A DNA stretch of 64,000 bases from NCBI RefSeq assembly GCF_042664895.1, contig NZ_JBHTBQ010000011.1:1-64000 (forward strand), given 5' to 3'. The notes under the pieces are model-generated. The model searched no databases. It worked only from the letters and a program-made list of their open reading frames with translations, and was not told the origin of the DNA. This DNA is from Iodobacter arcticus. GTDB lineage: Bacteria; Pseudomonadota; Gammaproteobacteria; Burkholderiales; Chitinibacteraceae. Positions within the stretch are counted from its first letter, which is position 1. Each line of letters starts with the position of its first letter. Position numbers and translations under genes: made by a program. Shown here one piece after another: positions 41,457 to 52,100 of this stretch.

Positions 41457-43463
41457 ATGATGAGACTTTATAAAGAGTTTGCCATTGCTGCGGGACTCAT
41501 TTCATTATTATCCGGATGCGTAACCGAGGAGGCCCGACCATCTGCAACCGAGGAGGCCCGTCCACCTAATGCAGTGGCTGCCGCTGGTTTCAAACAGCCC
41601 GCAAGCTCCAGCATTAAGACCGATTTCGAAATATTCAAGCAATGCGCCGACAGCTGCGTACTCTCCCCGCCCGAACCCGGCAAGTTCATCAACACCTCGC
41701 TGCCGGTGCAAATCACCCCATCACCGGAAGAGGGGGTTTTATATTATTCGATGTTTGTGCAAGACCGTTTCGCCTCCGCCGCCAATAATAGCGCCACCAT
41801 CAAAATTGACAACTTCGCCAAGATTCGGATCAACAATGGTTACGATACTGGCTCCGCGCCGGGCAGTTTAATCATCGAATTGGCCATGTCCGATGGCCAG
41901 GTCAAAAAATTTACTCATAAACGCCGCACCGAATGGTTCACCCTGAATTGGGCTGTGCCGGTTGGCAAAGACGCGCCCACCAGCATCAAGCTATTTATCA
42001 TGGACATCGACAGCAATAAAAAGATTGTCGATCACTCACCGCTATACAGCGTGGACTTGAACGATGCCGACTTGGCGCGCTGGCCAGCCAAGGCTAAGCT
42101 GGCGTTCAGCTCCACCAATGCCATGAACGATATCATCCTGTCTTGGCCGGGCGTGGGCTATACCGCCGCACCGGCGCAGCACAACCGGCAAAAGCGCTGG
42201 AGCGAATGGCATAGCGGCATCGTGCTGTGCTGGCTAGACCCGCTGGATGCCATCTACAACTACGTCACCCAAAACCGCTGTCAGCTGAAAAACACCTGGG
42301 AAGGCTCGCTATACAAAGTGGTGGCCGGCAAGCCCCAGATCAATGAATTCAAACCGATAGCTAAAGCACCGATCCAGCACCGGGTGCACTTCAGCAAGAA
42401 AAACGCGCTGGGCGCGCTATCCGCGCACCGCGTCTGCGGCATCCCGCTGGAATCGCTAGCCCGCACTCGTCAACCTAGGGGCTGGGAAGAGCTATCTGCC
42501 TGCGGCTTCCGGGTAGAAAACATCGTCGGCCTATACATCGCCACCAGGCTGTCTTTCGACCGTTTCCGCCAGGTGGTCGAGGATTTGATCCACTCCCGCC
42601 CAGTCAGCGGTGCTGAAAACCAAGACGCACTGGATCAGTTGGGAACCGTAGTGCGTGAAACGCCAGAACTGGCCCGCGAAGGGCTAGCCGAGGCGCAAAC
42701 CCGCTTGAACGCCTACCGCGCCAACCATCCGGGCACCAGCGCCGATGACGCACAAAGAGCAGACGTGCTGTCCTTAACTTGCCCAGCCGACAGCGCGCCT
42801 TGCAACGCGCCCGATGCCACCGGCGCACACGTCAACCGCGAGTACCACCCCGGCGCAGACTATTTTGCACCAGGCGAGCCAGTAGAATTCCTCGCCAATG
42901 GCACTACCCGCAACTGGAACCAAGAGCGCCTGCTGTCCACCCATCAGCGACTGTTAGATCTGGGCTATGTCTTCGCGGGCTATCACGGTGGTTCGATCGC
43001 TGCCGCCAGAAGTATCGTAACCGGCGGCATCACTCGCCGGTCTCAGGAGCTACAGCCAATCTGGCGCGGCCTCTACATCGCCGGTAACCCAGAAGTCGCC
43101 TACGGCTACGCCCTGGATAACGATAGCGGCGCAACGGGCACCATGATGCGCGTCTATGTACCCAGAACCGCCCTCTCTCAGTTGTTCCGCACCAACCAAG
43201 CACTGAGCGACGAAGCCGCAGCGCTCAGGGAAATTGGTCGCTTGCTCGGCCGAAATATTACGCTTGCCGATACCTTGGGATATGAATCGATCACCGGACC
43301 ACAAGATCCCGGCGATCCGGATGAAACCATCTTGGGTTGGGATATGGCGGTGCATGCGGTGGCGATTCCATCGATGATCCGGGGCAATAACGGCTCACAA
43401 CTCAATGTGCCGGACTACGAGAAAAAGATCAGCCCGCTACCTAACTACGTCACCAAGCGCTAA
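41457..43463 (+). CDS. Exotoxin A-like diphthamide ADP-ribosyltransferase
   Basis: 668 residues that follow Pseudomonas exotoxin A from end to end. Domain I (about 55-330): FEIFKQCADSCVL, GVLYYSM, QKRWSEWHSGIVLCWLDPLD. Domain II (about 330-460) has the furin-type site RQPRGWEEL (Arg338-Arg341) between Cys pairs, then ADVLSLTCPADSAPC. Domain III (about 485-668): YVFAGYHGG with His510, YIAGNPEVAYGYA with Tyr540 and Tyr551, and DETILGW with Glu623; these match His440, Tyr470, Tyr481 and Glu553. The family transfers ADP-ribose from NAD to diphthamide on elongation factor 2. Unlike exotoxin A it has a lipobox (LLSGC21) and ends NYVTKR without an REDLK/KDEL-type tail. AAGGAG lies six bases before the ATG. 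Its higher GC than its surroundings suggests transfer. Confidence 0.95.
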   Translation: MMRLYKEFAIAAGLISLLSGCVTEEARPSATEEARPPNAVAAAGFKQPASSSIKTDFEIFKQCADSCVLSPPEPGKFINTSLPVQITPSPEEGVLYYSMFVQDRFASAANNSATIKIDNFAKIRINNGYDTGSAPGSLIIELAMSDGQVKKFTHKRRTEWFTLNWAVPVGKDAPTSIKLFIMDIDSNKKIVDHSPLYSVDLNDADLARWPAKAKLAFSSTNAMNDIILSWPGVGYTAAPAQHNRQKRWSEWHSGIVLCWLDPLDAIYNYVTQNRCQLKNTWEGSLYKVVAGKPQINEFKPIAKAPIQHRVHFSKKNALGALSAHRVCGIPLESLARTRQPRGWEELSACGFRVENIVGLYIATRLSFDRFRQVVEDLIHSRPVSGAENQDALDQLGTVVRETPELAREGLAEAQTRLNAYRANHPGTSADDAQRADVLSLTCPADSAPCNAPDATGAHVNREYHPGADYFAPGEPVEFLANGTTRNWNQERLLSTHQRLLDLGYVFAGYHGGSIAAARSIVTGGITRRSQELQPIWRGLYIAGNPEVAYGYALDNDSGATGTMMRVYVPRTALSQLFRTNQALSDEAAALREIGRLLGRNITLADTLGYESITGPQDPGDPDETILGWDMAVHAVAIPSMIRGNNGSQLNVPDYEKKISPLPNYVTKR

Positions 43464-43477
43464 CAGCGCTGCCAGCA

Positions 43478-43505
43478 GGCTCGCCGCCCATGTGGGCGGT
43501 GAGCC
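43478..43505 (+). terminator. Hairpin after the exotoxin-like gene
   Basis: GGCTCGCCGCCC-ATGT-GGGCGGTGAGCC (one G-U), 15 bases past the stop codon. There is no long T run, so efficiency is uncertain. A second GC hairpin lies at 43639-43664. Confidence 0.6.
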
Positions 43506-43670
43506 TTGTTCAAAGTCTCGCGAACAAGAGCTAGAGCAAGTGTTGCGGCTGAAAAAGCGACCTTGCCCATACGGAACATAAGCCTTTCGAAGCCACCCAC
43601 CGTGACATTTTCGCGAAGCTCAGCAAGCATTGAACAGACGCCCCCGCCATAATGGCCGGGGGCGCTCATA

Positions 43671-43870
43671 GGTAATCCCCCATTTTTAAGCTCACTTAAA
43701 AATAGAGACTAGGCATGTAATGCCAATTTCTGTTTTGCGGTAATGCCGCCTAATCCCATATGCGGGCGCTCATTATTGTAAATCCAAAGCCATTGTGTTG
43801 CGGTTTCTTGTACTTCAGCAATACTTGCAAAATCATCGCAAGCCAGCCATAGCACCATTTCCCGTTGGTT
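43671..43870 (-). mobile_element. IS3-family element remnant, left copy
   Basis: About 180 bases starting GGTAATCCCCCATTTTTAAG are nearly identical to 58705-58890. They contain the transposase (OrfB, rve/integrase type) C-terminus: WLWIYNNERPHMGLGG then ITAKQKLALHA and a stop, on the minus strand. Upstream of WLACDDF the frame continues into unrelated sequence (to 43933), so only the last ~45 codons of OrfB remain. It lies between the exotoxin-like gene and hlyB. Confidence 0.88.
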
Positions 43871-43944
43871 TTGCTTAAGTTGAGAGGATTGCCTAATTAC
43901 CCCATCATTCTGATTAAAAAACACTACCTTCAAACCGAAAGTAA

Positions 43945-46098
43945 TTACCCTGCCTGCATCGCATGTAAACGTGCGTAATAGCCATCCGGCTTTTGCACTA
44001 GCTCGCTATGCGGCCCCTCCTCTACAATCTGCCCCCTATCCATCGCCACAATCCGATGCGCATCCCTAACCGACGATAAACGATGAGCAATAATCAGCAC
44101 CGTGCGCCCTTGGCAAATGGCTTTCATATTGTTCTGGATAATCCGCTCTGATTCATAATCCAGCGCACTGGTGGCTTCATCAAAAATCAATATCCGTGGA
44201 TTGCTGACTAAGGCACGAGCAATGGCAACACGTTGTTTTTGCCCGCCAGATAAGCCACTGCCATGCTCTCCAACTACGGTGTCGTAGCCTTCAGGCAGCT
44301 CGACGATAAAATCGTGTGCTCCGGCCAGCTTGGCGGCATGAATCACTCTATCCATGCCCATGCCCGGATCAACCAAGGCGATATTGTCACGAATGCTGCG
44401 GTTAAACAGCAGATTCTCTTGTAAGACCACGCCAATCTGGCGGCGTAGCCATGCCGGATCGGCCAGGCCTAAATCAATACCATCAATCAGCACTCGGCCA
44501 CGTTCTGGCACATATAGCCTTTGCAAGAGCTTAGTTAGCGTGCTTTTGCCAGAGCCCGAACGCCCAACAATGCCAATGACTTCACCGGCTTTAATACTTA
44601 AATTAATGCCACGCAAGATTTCCGGCCCATCTGCACGGTAACGAAAATGCACTTGATCAAATTCAATCTGACCAATAATGGCAGGCAATTGCGCTCTACT
44701 CTGATTAATTTCGCTGCGGGTATTTAAGATATCTCCCAAGCGCTGCATCGAGATGCCCACCTGCTGAAAATCCTGCCACAGCTGCGCCAAACGCATCACG
44801 GGGCTGGCCACTCGACCTGCCAGCATATTGAAAGCAATCAGCTGCCCCACTGTCAATTTCCCTTCAATCACCAGCTTCGCCCCCATCCACATCGTAGCTA
44901 CGGTGACGATTTTTTGAATAAGGTTGACCCCCTGGCTACCGATATTCGCCAGATTGGCAACTTTAAAACCTGCAGCTACATAAGCCGCCAGCTGCTGATC
45001 CCAGCGGCGAGTCACTTGCGGCTCTACCGCCATCGATTTAACCGTTTCAATCCCGCTCACCATTTCTACGAGGAAGGATTGATTTTCCGCGCCACGGGCA
45101 AATTTCTCATCTAAGCGGGCTTTTAATACCGGGGTAATCAATACCGATAGACCGATATAGCAGGGCAAAGACACCAGCACAATTAAGGTGAGCCACCAGC
45201 TGTAGTAAGCCATCACCGCCAGAAACACCACTGAGAAAAACAGATCCAACACCGAAGTCAGCGCTTGGCCAGTCAGAAAGTTGCGAATGTTTTCTAGCTC
45301 GCGTACCCGCGCCACCGAATCCCCTACCCGCCGGGCCTGAAAGTAAGCCAAAGGCAAGGCCAGCAAATGGCGAAACAGCTTAGCGCCCAGCTCCACATCA
45401 ATCCGATTGGTGGTGTGGCTAAATACATAGGTACGCAGCCCGGTCATCCCCACTTCAAATAAGGAAATCACCAATAGGCCGATGGCAATGACGTCCAGCG
45501 TGGTAACTCCATGGTGCACCAGCACCTTATCCATCACCACCTGAAAAAACAACGGGGTAGCCAAAGCCAAAAGCTGTAGAAAAAACGACACCAGCAGCAC
45601 TTCGCCAAGCAATTTTCGATATTTCACTACGGCAGGGATAAACCATGAAAAATCAAACCGAGCCAAATCGCCTGCCAAGCTGGCACGGGAAGTAAACAAA
45701 ATCAGTCGACCAGACCATAAAGCCTGCCACTCTTCTTTAGAGCAAGACTCGGGCCGACCACTTTGTGGATCATGGAATAACACGGCAGGATCGCTATTGG
45801 CATCGACCTTAGCCAAAATCACCCAACTACCATCCAAGCGTTGCGCCATTGCAGGCAAAGGGGTGCGATCCAAGCGATCAAAATGGGTATCAACCGCCTT
45901 AGCTTTTAATCCGGACTGTTTGGCCGCTCGCAATACATCGGATTCACTTAACAGGCCTGATTCACCCGCAAACTGATGCTTAATTTGTTCAGGCTCAATC
46001 GCCACTTGATGAAAACGCGCCAGCATAATCAGGCACGCTAAAGCAGAATCAAAAGCAGGTGCATCCGCAGAAGATTCAGGTGAGTCTAGGAGTTTCAT
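43945..46098 (-). CDS. Type I secretion ATPase/permease (HlyB family)
   Basis: 717 residues. The N-terminal peptidase-C39-like domain (about 1-135) has no intact catalytic Cys/His pattern, as in HlyB-type proteins that only use it to bind RTX substrates. The membrane domain (about 150-440) is followed by the ATPase with Walker A GRSGSGKSTL (about 511), signature LSGGQKQRVAIARAL, Walker B ILIFDEATSALD and the H-loop IAHRLSSV. It exports unfolded RTX protein directly to the outside with HlyD and a TolC-like outer channel not encoded here. It is last in the operon, after an attenuating hairpin. The 3' end adjoins the IS remnant. Confidence 0.95.
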   Translation of the reverse strand: MKLLDSPESSADAPAFDSALACLIMLARFHQVAIEPEQIKHQFAGESGLLSESDVLRAAKQSGLKAKAVDTHFDRLDRTPLPAMAQRLDGSWVILAKVDANSDPAVLFHDPQSGRPESCSKEEWQALWSGRLILFTSRASLAGDLARFDFSWFIPAVVKYRKLLGEVLLVSFFLQLLALATPLFFQVVMDKVLVHHGVTTLDVIAIGLLVISLFEVGMTGLRTYVFSHTTNRIDVELGAKLFRHLLALPLAYFQARRVGDSVARVRELENIRNFLTGQALTSVLDLFFSVVFLAVMAYYSWWLTLIVLVSLPCYIGLSVLITPVLKARLDEKFARGAENQSFLVEMVSGIETVKSMAVEPQVTRRWDQQLAAYVAAGFKVANLANIGSQGVNLIQKIVTVATMWMGAKLVIEGKLTVGQLIAFNMLAGRVASPVMRLAQLWQDFQQVGISMQRLGDILNTRSEINQSRAQLPAIIGQIEFDQVHFRYRADGPEILRGINLSIKAGEVIGIVGRSGSGKSTLTKLLQRLYVPERGRVLIDGIDLGLADPAWLRRQIGVVLQENLLFNRSIRDNIALVDPGMGMDRVIHAAKLAGAHDFIVELPEGYDTVVGEHGSGLSGGQKQRVAIARALVSNPRILIFDEATSALDYESERIIQNNMKAICQGRTVLIIAHRLSSVRDAHRIVAMDRGQIVEEGPHSELVQKPDGYYARLHAMQAG

Positions 46099-46113
46099 TG
46101 CTTTTCTACTTCA

Positions 46114-46152
46114 GAAAAAAATAAGAAACCCAACCCCTTGCGAGGCTGGGCC
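46114..46152 (-). terminator. Attenuating hairpin between the RTX gene and hlyB
   Basis: On the minus strand GGCCCAGCC-TCGCAAG-GGGTTGGG is followed by TTTCTTATTTTTTT. It probably terminates most transcripts after the RTX gene and lets a fraction continue into hlyB. Confidence 0.75.
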
Positions 46153-46171
46153 TTTTGATTACATCAAGACA

Positions 46172-49100
46172 TTAATGCCAGTTGGCCGCCAGCACAGGCT
46201 GCAGGGCATCCTGTTGCTGCTGATTGAGAGTCATCTGGCCTGCGGCAGGTGGGTTAAAGGCCGCCATGGCTGAAACCAAGGCGTTGACCTGTGTATCCAG
46301 CAGCACCTTGCCATCCGACGTTTTAAATTGCTCCACATGGTAAGCATTTCCTGAGTACCAGTTTTGCATCGTCAGCTTATCGCCAGTGCCAATGACGCTG
46401 ACTTCCAGATTATTGCTCACCTTACGGAACCAAAGCTGATTGCTGGCAATACCCGCCTGAAACTGTGCAACATCGGTATTTTTAGCCGTAGCATCATTCT
46501 CGGTAACCGTATCGCTACCATCGCCACGGGCAAGCATATAAGTATCGTTGCCTGCACCACCAATCAAGGCATCAACACCCGCAGCACCACTTAAGCTGTC
46601 ATTACCTTCTGCACCGGTCAGCGTATTTGCGCCTGCATTGCCCATTAAGACGTTATTCAGTGCATTACCTGTGCCGTTGATTGCAGCAGAGCCTGTAAGC
46701 GTAAGGTTTTCCAGATTAGTACCAAGCGTCCATGCCAACGATGCTTGCACCGTGTCATTGCCTTCATTGGCATTTTCTGTAATGACATCACCACTGACAT
46801 CCACCACATAGCGATCATCACCCAGCCCACCCAGCAGCTTATCGGCTCCCGCGCCACCATCTAGCGTGTCGTTGCCTGCTGCGCCAGTGAGCGTATTGGC
46901 GGCAGCATTGCCAATCAATACATTCGCCAACTCATTACCCGTGCCATTTAGTGCGGTAGTGCCGATTAGAGTGAGGTTTTCCAGATTGCTGCCAAGAACC
47001 CAGCTCAGGCTGCTTTGCACCGTGTCCGTTCCCTCGCCTGCCAGCTCGGTCACCACATCGCCCGCATTATCAACGATGTAAGTATCGTTGCCCGTGCCAC
47101 CCACAAGGGTATCTGCGGCAGCACCACCATTCAGCACATCATCACCGGCCAGCCCTGTTAAGGTGTCCTTGCCCACATCGCCCACTAAAGTATCGTTACC
47201 TCCAGTCCCAACTAATTTCAGGCCAGCAGCGGCAACAGCGGCATTAATGGCTACCGTGGTTAAATACGGTACGCCACCACTAGGCTGCACATAATCAATT
47301 GCCCAATCACCACCAAGGAAATGGTTCAGCACACGCACACTTTGCTGGGCATTGCCGCCTACGGTAATCAATAAATCATCGCCTGAGCGCGAGAAGCCCA
47401 ACTGATCTTTAGTGACCGTGCCGCTAAAGAACACCCCATCGAAACCACCGCCGGTGTTATCAATTACATCCTGCGATTTGCCATCAAAAGTGTATTTATC
47501 ATCGCCAATACCACCTTCAAGCCGATCATTACCATCCTCACCACTTAAGGTGTCGTTGCCCGCCCCTCCCATCAGCAAGTCATCACCCGTATTGACCACA
47601 TTACCGTAGCCACCAGCCAAGTAATCATCGCCATCGCCGCCTTCTAAACGATCATTTCCTAAACCACCGAACAACTGATCATTGCCAGCAAAACCACGCA
47701 ACAGATCCTTCGCGGCTGTACCGGACAACTTATTATTGCCCGCATCCCCATCAACCAGCGCCTCATACCCACCTGGGATGGATTGCGCACCAATCATCTG
47801 AGCAATTTTCTGTGCAGAAATCATATTGCCACCGCTAGGCTGCACATAGCTGATCGCCATATCACCGCCAAGGAAATGCTTAAGCACACGCACAGAATTT
47901 GCTGCGCTCTTATCCACCATCAGCAATAAATCATCACCATCACGGCTAAAGCTTATTCTGTCTGCGCCAATCCCATCGGCAAGGAAAATACCATCGTTCC
48001 CCCCGCCCGTGTTATCAATTACATCTTGTGAAGTGCCATCGAAAACGTAACTATCGTTGCCTGTACCGCCTTCTAGGCGATCATTACCATCCTCGCCATT
48101 CAGGGTATCGTTGCCAGCACCGCCCATCAATAGATCATCGCCACTATTGCCACTACCAAAACCACCAGAAAGGTAATCATCACCATCACCCCCCTCTAAG
48201 CGATCATTCCCCTCGCCGCCAAATAGCTGATCATTACCTGCCATTCCTCGGATTAAGTCTTTGCCGGAATCACCCTGAAGCTGATTATTAGCAGCATCGC
48301 CATCAACGACCTGATCAAAATCAGCCGGATTTGCATTACCACTTCCACCGTTATTACCACCGGTACTTGGTAAGAGCTTAGCAATATCTGCCGCCGATAA
48401 AGCATTCCCCGATTTAGGCTGCAGATACGCAATCGCCGCATCACCTCCATTAAAGTGATTCAGCACCCGCACACTACGGCCAGCATCGCCCACTACGCCA
48501 ATCAATAAATCTTTACCATCTTGCTTAAAGCTCAGTTGGCTATGGTCCAGCTCTGAGAAGAACAACCAGTCTGCACCGCCGCCGGTGTTGTCAATCACAT
48601 CGTTACCCCAATTACCGGTAAAGACGTATTTATCATCGCCAGCACCTGCAATTAAGCGATCATCCCCTTCACCACCAGCCAGTTGATCCTTACCTGCGCC
48701 ACCTTCAAGCCGGTCATTGCCAAGGCCACCATCCAGATAATCATCGCCTTCATCGCCGCGCAGCGTGTCATTGCCTGCCTGGCCAAACAAAGAATCATTA
48801 CCCGCAGCACCAGTGATTAAATCAACTTGAGCAGTGCCAGATAAATTGTCATTGCCGCTAGTGCCATTCAGAGTATTAGTACTACCGCCGCTGCCCAAGA
48901 GCTTGGCAATATCCACAGCAGACAAAGCGTAACCAGACTTAGGCTGTATATAAGCAATGGCCGCATCACCACCATTAAAGTGATTCAATAACCGCACACT
49001 GCGGCTGGCATCCCCCATCACGCCAATCAACAGATCTTTACCATCTTGCTTAAAGCTCAATTGGCTGCGCTCTAATTCAGAAAAGAACAACCAATCAGAG

Positions 49101-52100
49101 CCGCCACCGGTGTTATCAAGAACGTCATTTCCCCAGTTGCCGGTAAAGACGTATTTATCATCGCCAGCACCTGCCAGCAATAAATCATCGCCTTCACCGC
49201 CACTGAGCTGATCTTTACCAACACCCCCTTCTAATTTATCGTTACCTGCGCCACCATCCAGATAATCATCACCTTCCCCGCCTTGCAGTATGTCATTACC
49301 TGCAGAAGCAAATAATTGATCATTACCAGCAAAACCACGCATTAATTCATTGGACTCAGTGCCAATTAATTTATTAATTTCCTCATTCCCTTCAATCAGC
49401 TCGTCACAACCCAGCAGAATGCGCGTTCTTTCTTCCTTATATAATTTAATTACTGTTGCAGAATCCCAAACCAGACCATCCGCAAATTTTATCTGATCAA
49501 TTGGATAACGTGCGGGTGAATAACTTGAATTAATGTACCCCTTAATCCGCAAGCTATCAGACGTTCCATTAATGGATAAAATAAGATCATCGCCATCACT
49601 GCTTAGAGTGATTTCACTGGCAAGTATGCCAACCCCCATACGGATTTCATCGATTTTCCCTTCGTCCATATCCCATGAAACAATAATATCTTTCCCATCA
49701 CCAAGGTTAAACAAATAAGCATCACTACCACGGCCACCGTCTAAAACATCATCTCCACGACCACCACCTAAAATATCATCCCCGCTAAATGTTCTAATAG
49801 AATCATTTCCATTTCCACCATTAATAATATCATTACCTTCGTACCCCAACAAATAATCATCACCATCAGTTGGAACAATTACTTTCGACCTTACTGTATC
49901 AATATCCCAAATTGTATTATCTGAAAATCTTAAATACTTTAAATATTCTAATTTATAATTATCACTAGATGATACATTTCGTTTACTGAAATAGTTTTTA
50001 ACTGTCAGCTCATCATTTGAATTAGCTATTTTTACAATCAAATCTTCATCAGAACGGCGCAACAATATATCTTCTGGCGTAATTCCAGTCTCAAATAAAA
50101 CAGAATCGGAATTATTGGCAAGCGGATTATTTTTATATGAATAATCATAATTGTAATGGATATACGAAGTAGAGTCATGACCTGACCCTCTGCCAAATAA
50201 ATAGACATCACTCCCATCACCACCACTTAAATCATCGTCTCCTGCGCCACCACTAAGCGTATCGTTACCAGCCCCCCCCTTGAGCGTATCATCCCCCAAT
50301 CCCCCCTCAAGCAGATCATTTCCCGCGCCACCATCAAGGCTATCAGCTCCTTCTCCACCCTCTAGAATATCATCCCCTCCAAAGCCAGTAATAATGTCAT
50401 TACCGCCATGGCCAATTAAATGACTACTCGATGAACGACCATATAAATTATCATCTCCAGATGTGCCTTCAGCCAATAGATTAAAAATAGCATCTCTATT
50501 CCAAACAGTGCCATTCTGAAACTTAACAAACATTATTCCTGAATAAAATCCACCACCATGAGTGAAGTTTTCTATTATCAATTGATCAGCAGTACCATTA
50601 ATTGACACGAACAAGGAAGAACCATTACTAACCAACGTTATATCAGCGGGCGTAATTCCTTCCCCCAACACAATCGAACCATCATCTACTGGGCTTAAAA
50701 AGTTTTGAACAATGGTATCTACCCCATAACCACGGCCAAATAAATACGAATTAATACCTTCTCCGCCATCAAGAATATCATTACCTTTACCACCATCAAG
50801 CACATCATCCCCCAAGCCACCACGAAGGGTGTCATTACCTATTCCACCTTCAAGTATATCGTCGCCCAGATCACCAATAAGGGTATCATTGCCTGCGCCC
50901 CCACTAATCAAATCCTTGCCAGCATACCCAAGCAACACATCATCCCCATCCGTTGAAAGCAGTGTCTTGTTTTTAATGTCCGCATAATCCCAAAGTAAGC
51001 CATCAGCAAACCTAATTTGCTCCACAAAATGCTTATCAGCAGGAACATCACTATGAAAATCATTCCAAACTGTCAGTCGATCAGTCGTCCCTTTTATCTC
51101 AAGAGTAAGAGACGATTCAGTGTGCGTTAACACAAGATCACTGGTGGAAATGCCTTCACCTAATTGGATGATATCGTGCTCAAAATGATTGTTGTCTTTA
51201 TCTCTATCGCCAATAACATCTTGGCCAGACCCTCTGCCAAACAAGTATGTGTCTTCGCCTACTCCACCATTAAGCCGATCATTACCTGCCCCGCCATTTA
51301 AAATATCTCTCCCCTCTCCACCATCCAGATCATCATCACCCCCCCCCCCTAATAGGTAATCATCCCCAGCCCCGCCTAATAGTCGATCTGCCCCCGCTCC
51401 ACCATCAAAAGTATCATTACCAGATCGCCCATAAAACGTGTCATTGCCGCCTTGACCAAAAATCGTAGAGCCTTTAAAGAAAGCATAAAAAGCATCATCG
51501 CCATCACTTGGGATCAATGCCTGAGCTTTGATAGCATCAAGATCCCATGATGTGCCATCAGCAAAGCAGATTTGCTTTGCATTCAGGTAGTTAGCCCCCT
51601 CCTTAGGTGGCGCAGACATAGCATATTGATCAATTTTCTCAATAAAATAATTTCTAATTCTCAAACTGCTATTCGAATTTTTTACTTTTAAAACCAAATC
51701 GCCATTATCATTTCTTAGCTCCATATCATTCATCGTTATATTAGAATCAACTTTAATAGAATCTCCATCTTGCCAATAAGTAATTAAATCATTACCCGCA
51801 TCTCTGGAAAAAACATATACATCATTACCAATTCCACCATCTAATTTATCATTACCACTTCCGCCATCTAAAATATCATTACCATCCTCGCCATATAATT
51901 CATCATCACCATTTCCGCCATTTAAAACATCATCCCCCCAAAAACCACCCAACCGATCATTACCCTCTCCTCCATTTAAAATATCATCGCCTTGTCCACC
52001 ACCAACTTTATCATTTCCGCCACCTGCATTAATAACATCGTCAGACTTATAGCCAATTAATGAATCATTTCCTTCAGTCCCTTCAAGTAACTTACTTTTA

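Noticed and set aside
41257..41460. 67-codon frame directly before the exotoxin-like gene
   Set aside because: No ribosome site, odd composition, and it overlaps the toxin start by a few bases; it looks like leader DNA.
43463..43560. KDEL-like tail of the toxin in another frame past its stop
   Set aside because: All three frames after the stop were read and none encodes REDLK, KDEL or similar near the end.
43945..46098. Bacteriocin exporter with active C39 peptidase
   Set aside because: The N-terminal domain lacks the catalytic pattern and the neighbouring substrate is an RTX protein without a double-glycine leader, so it is an HlyB-type exporter.
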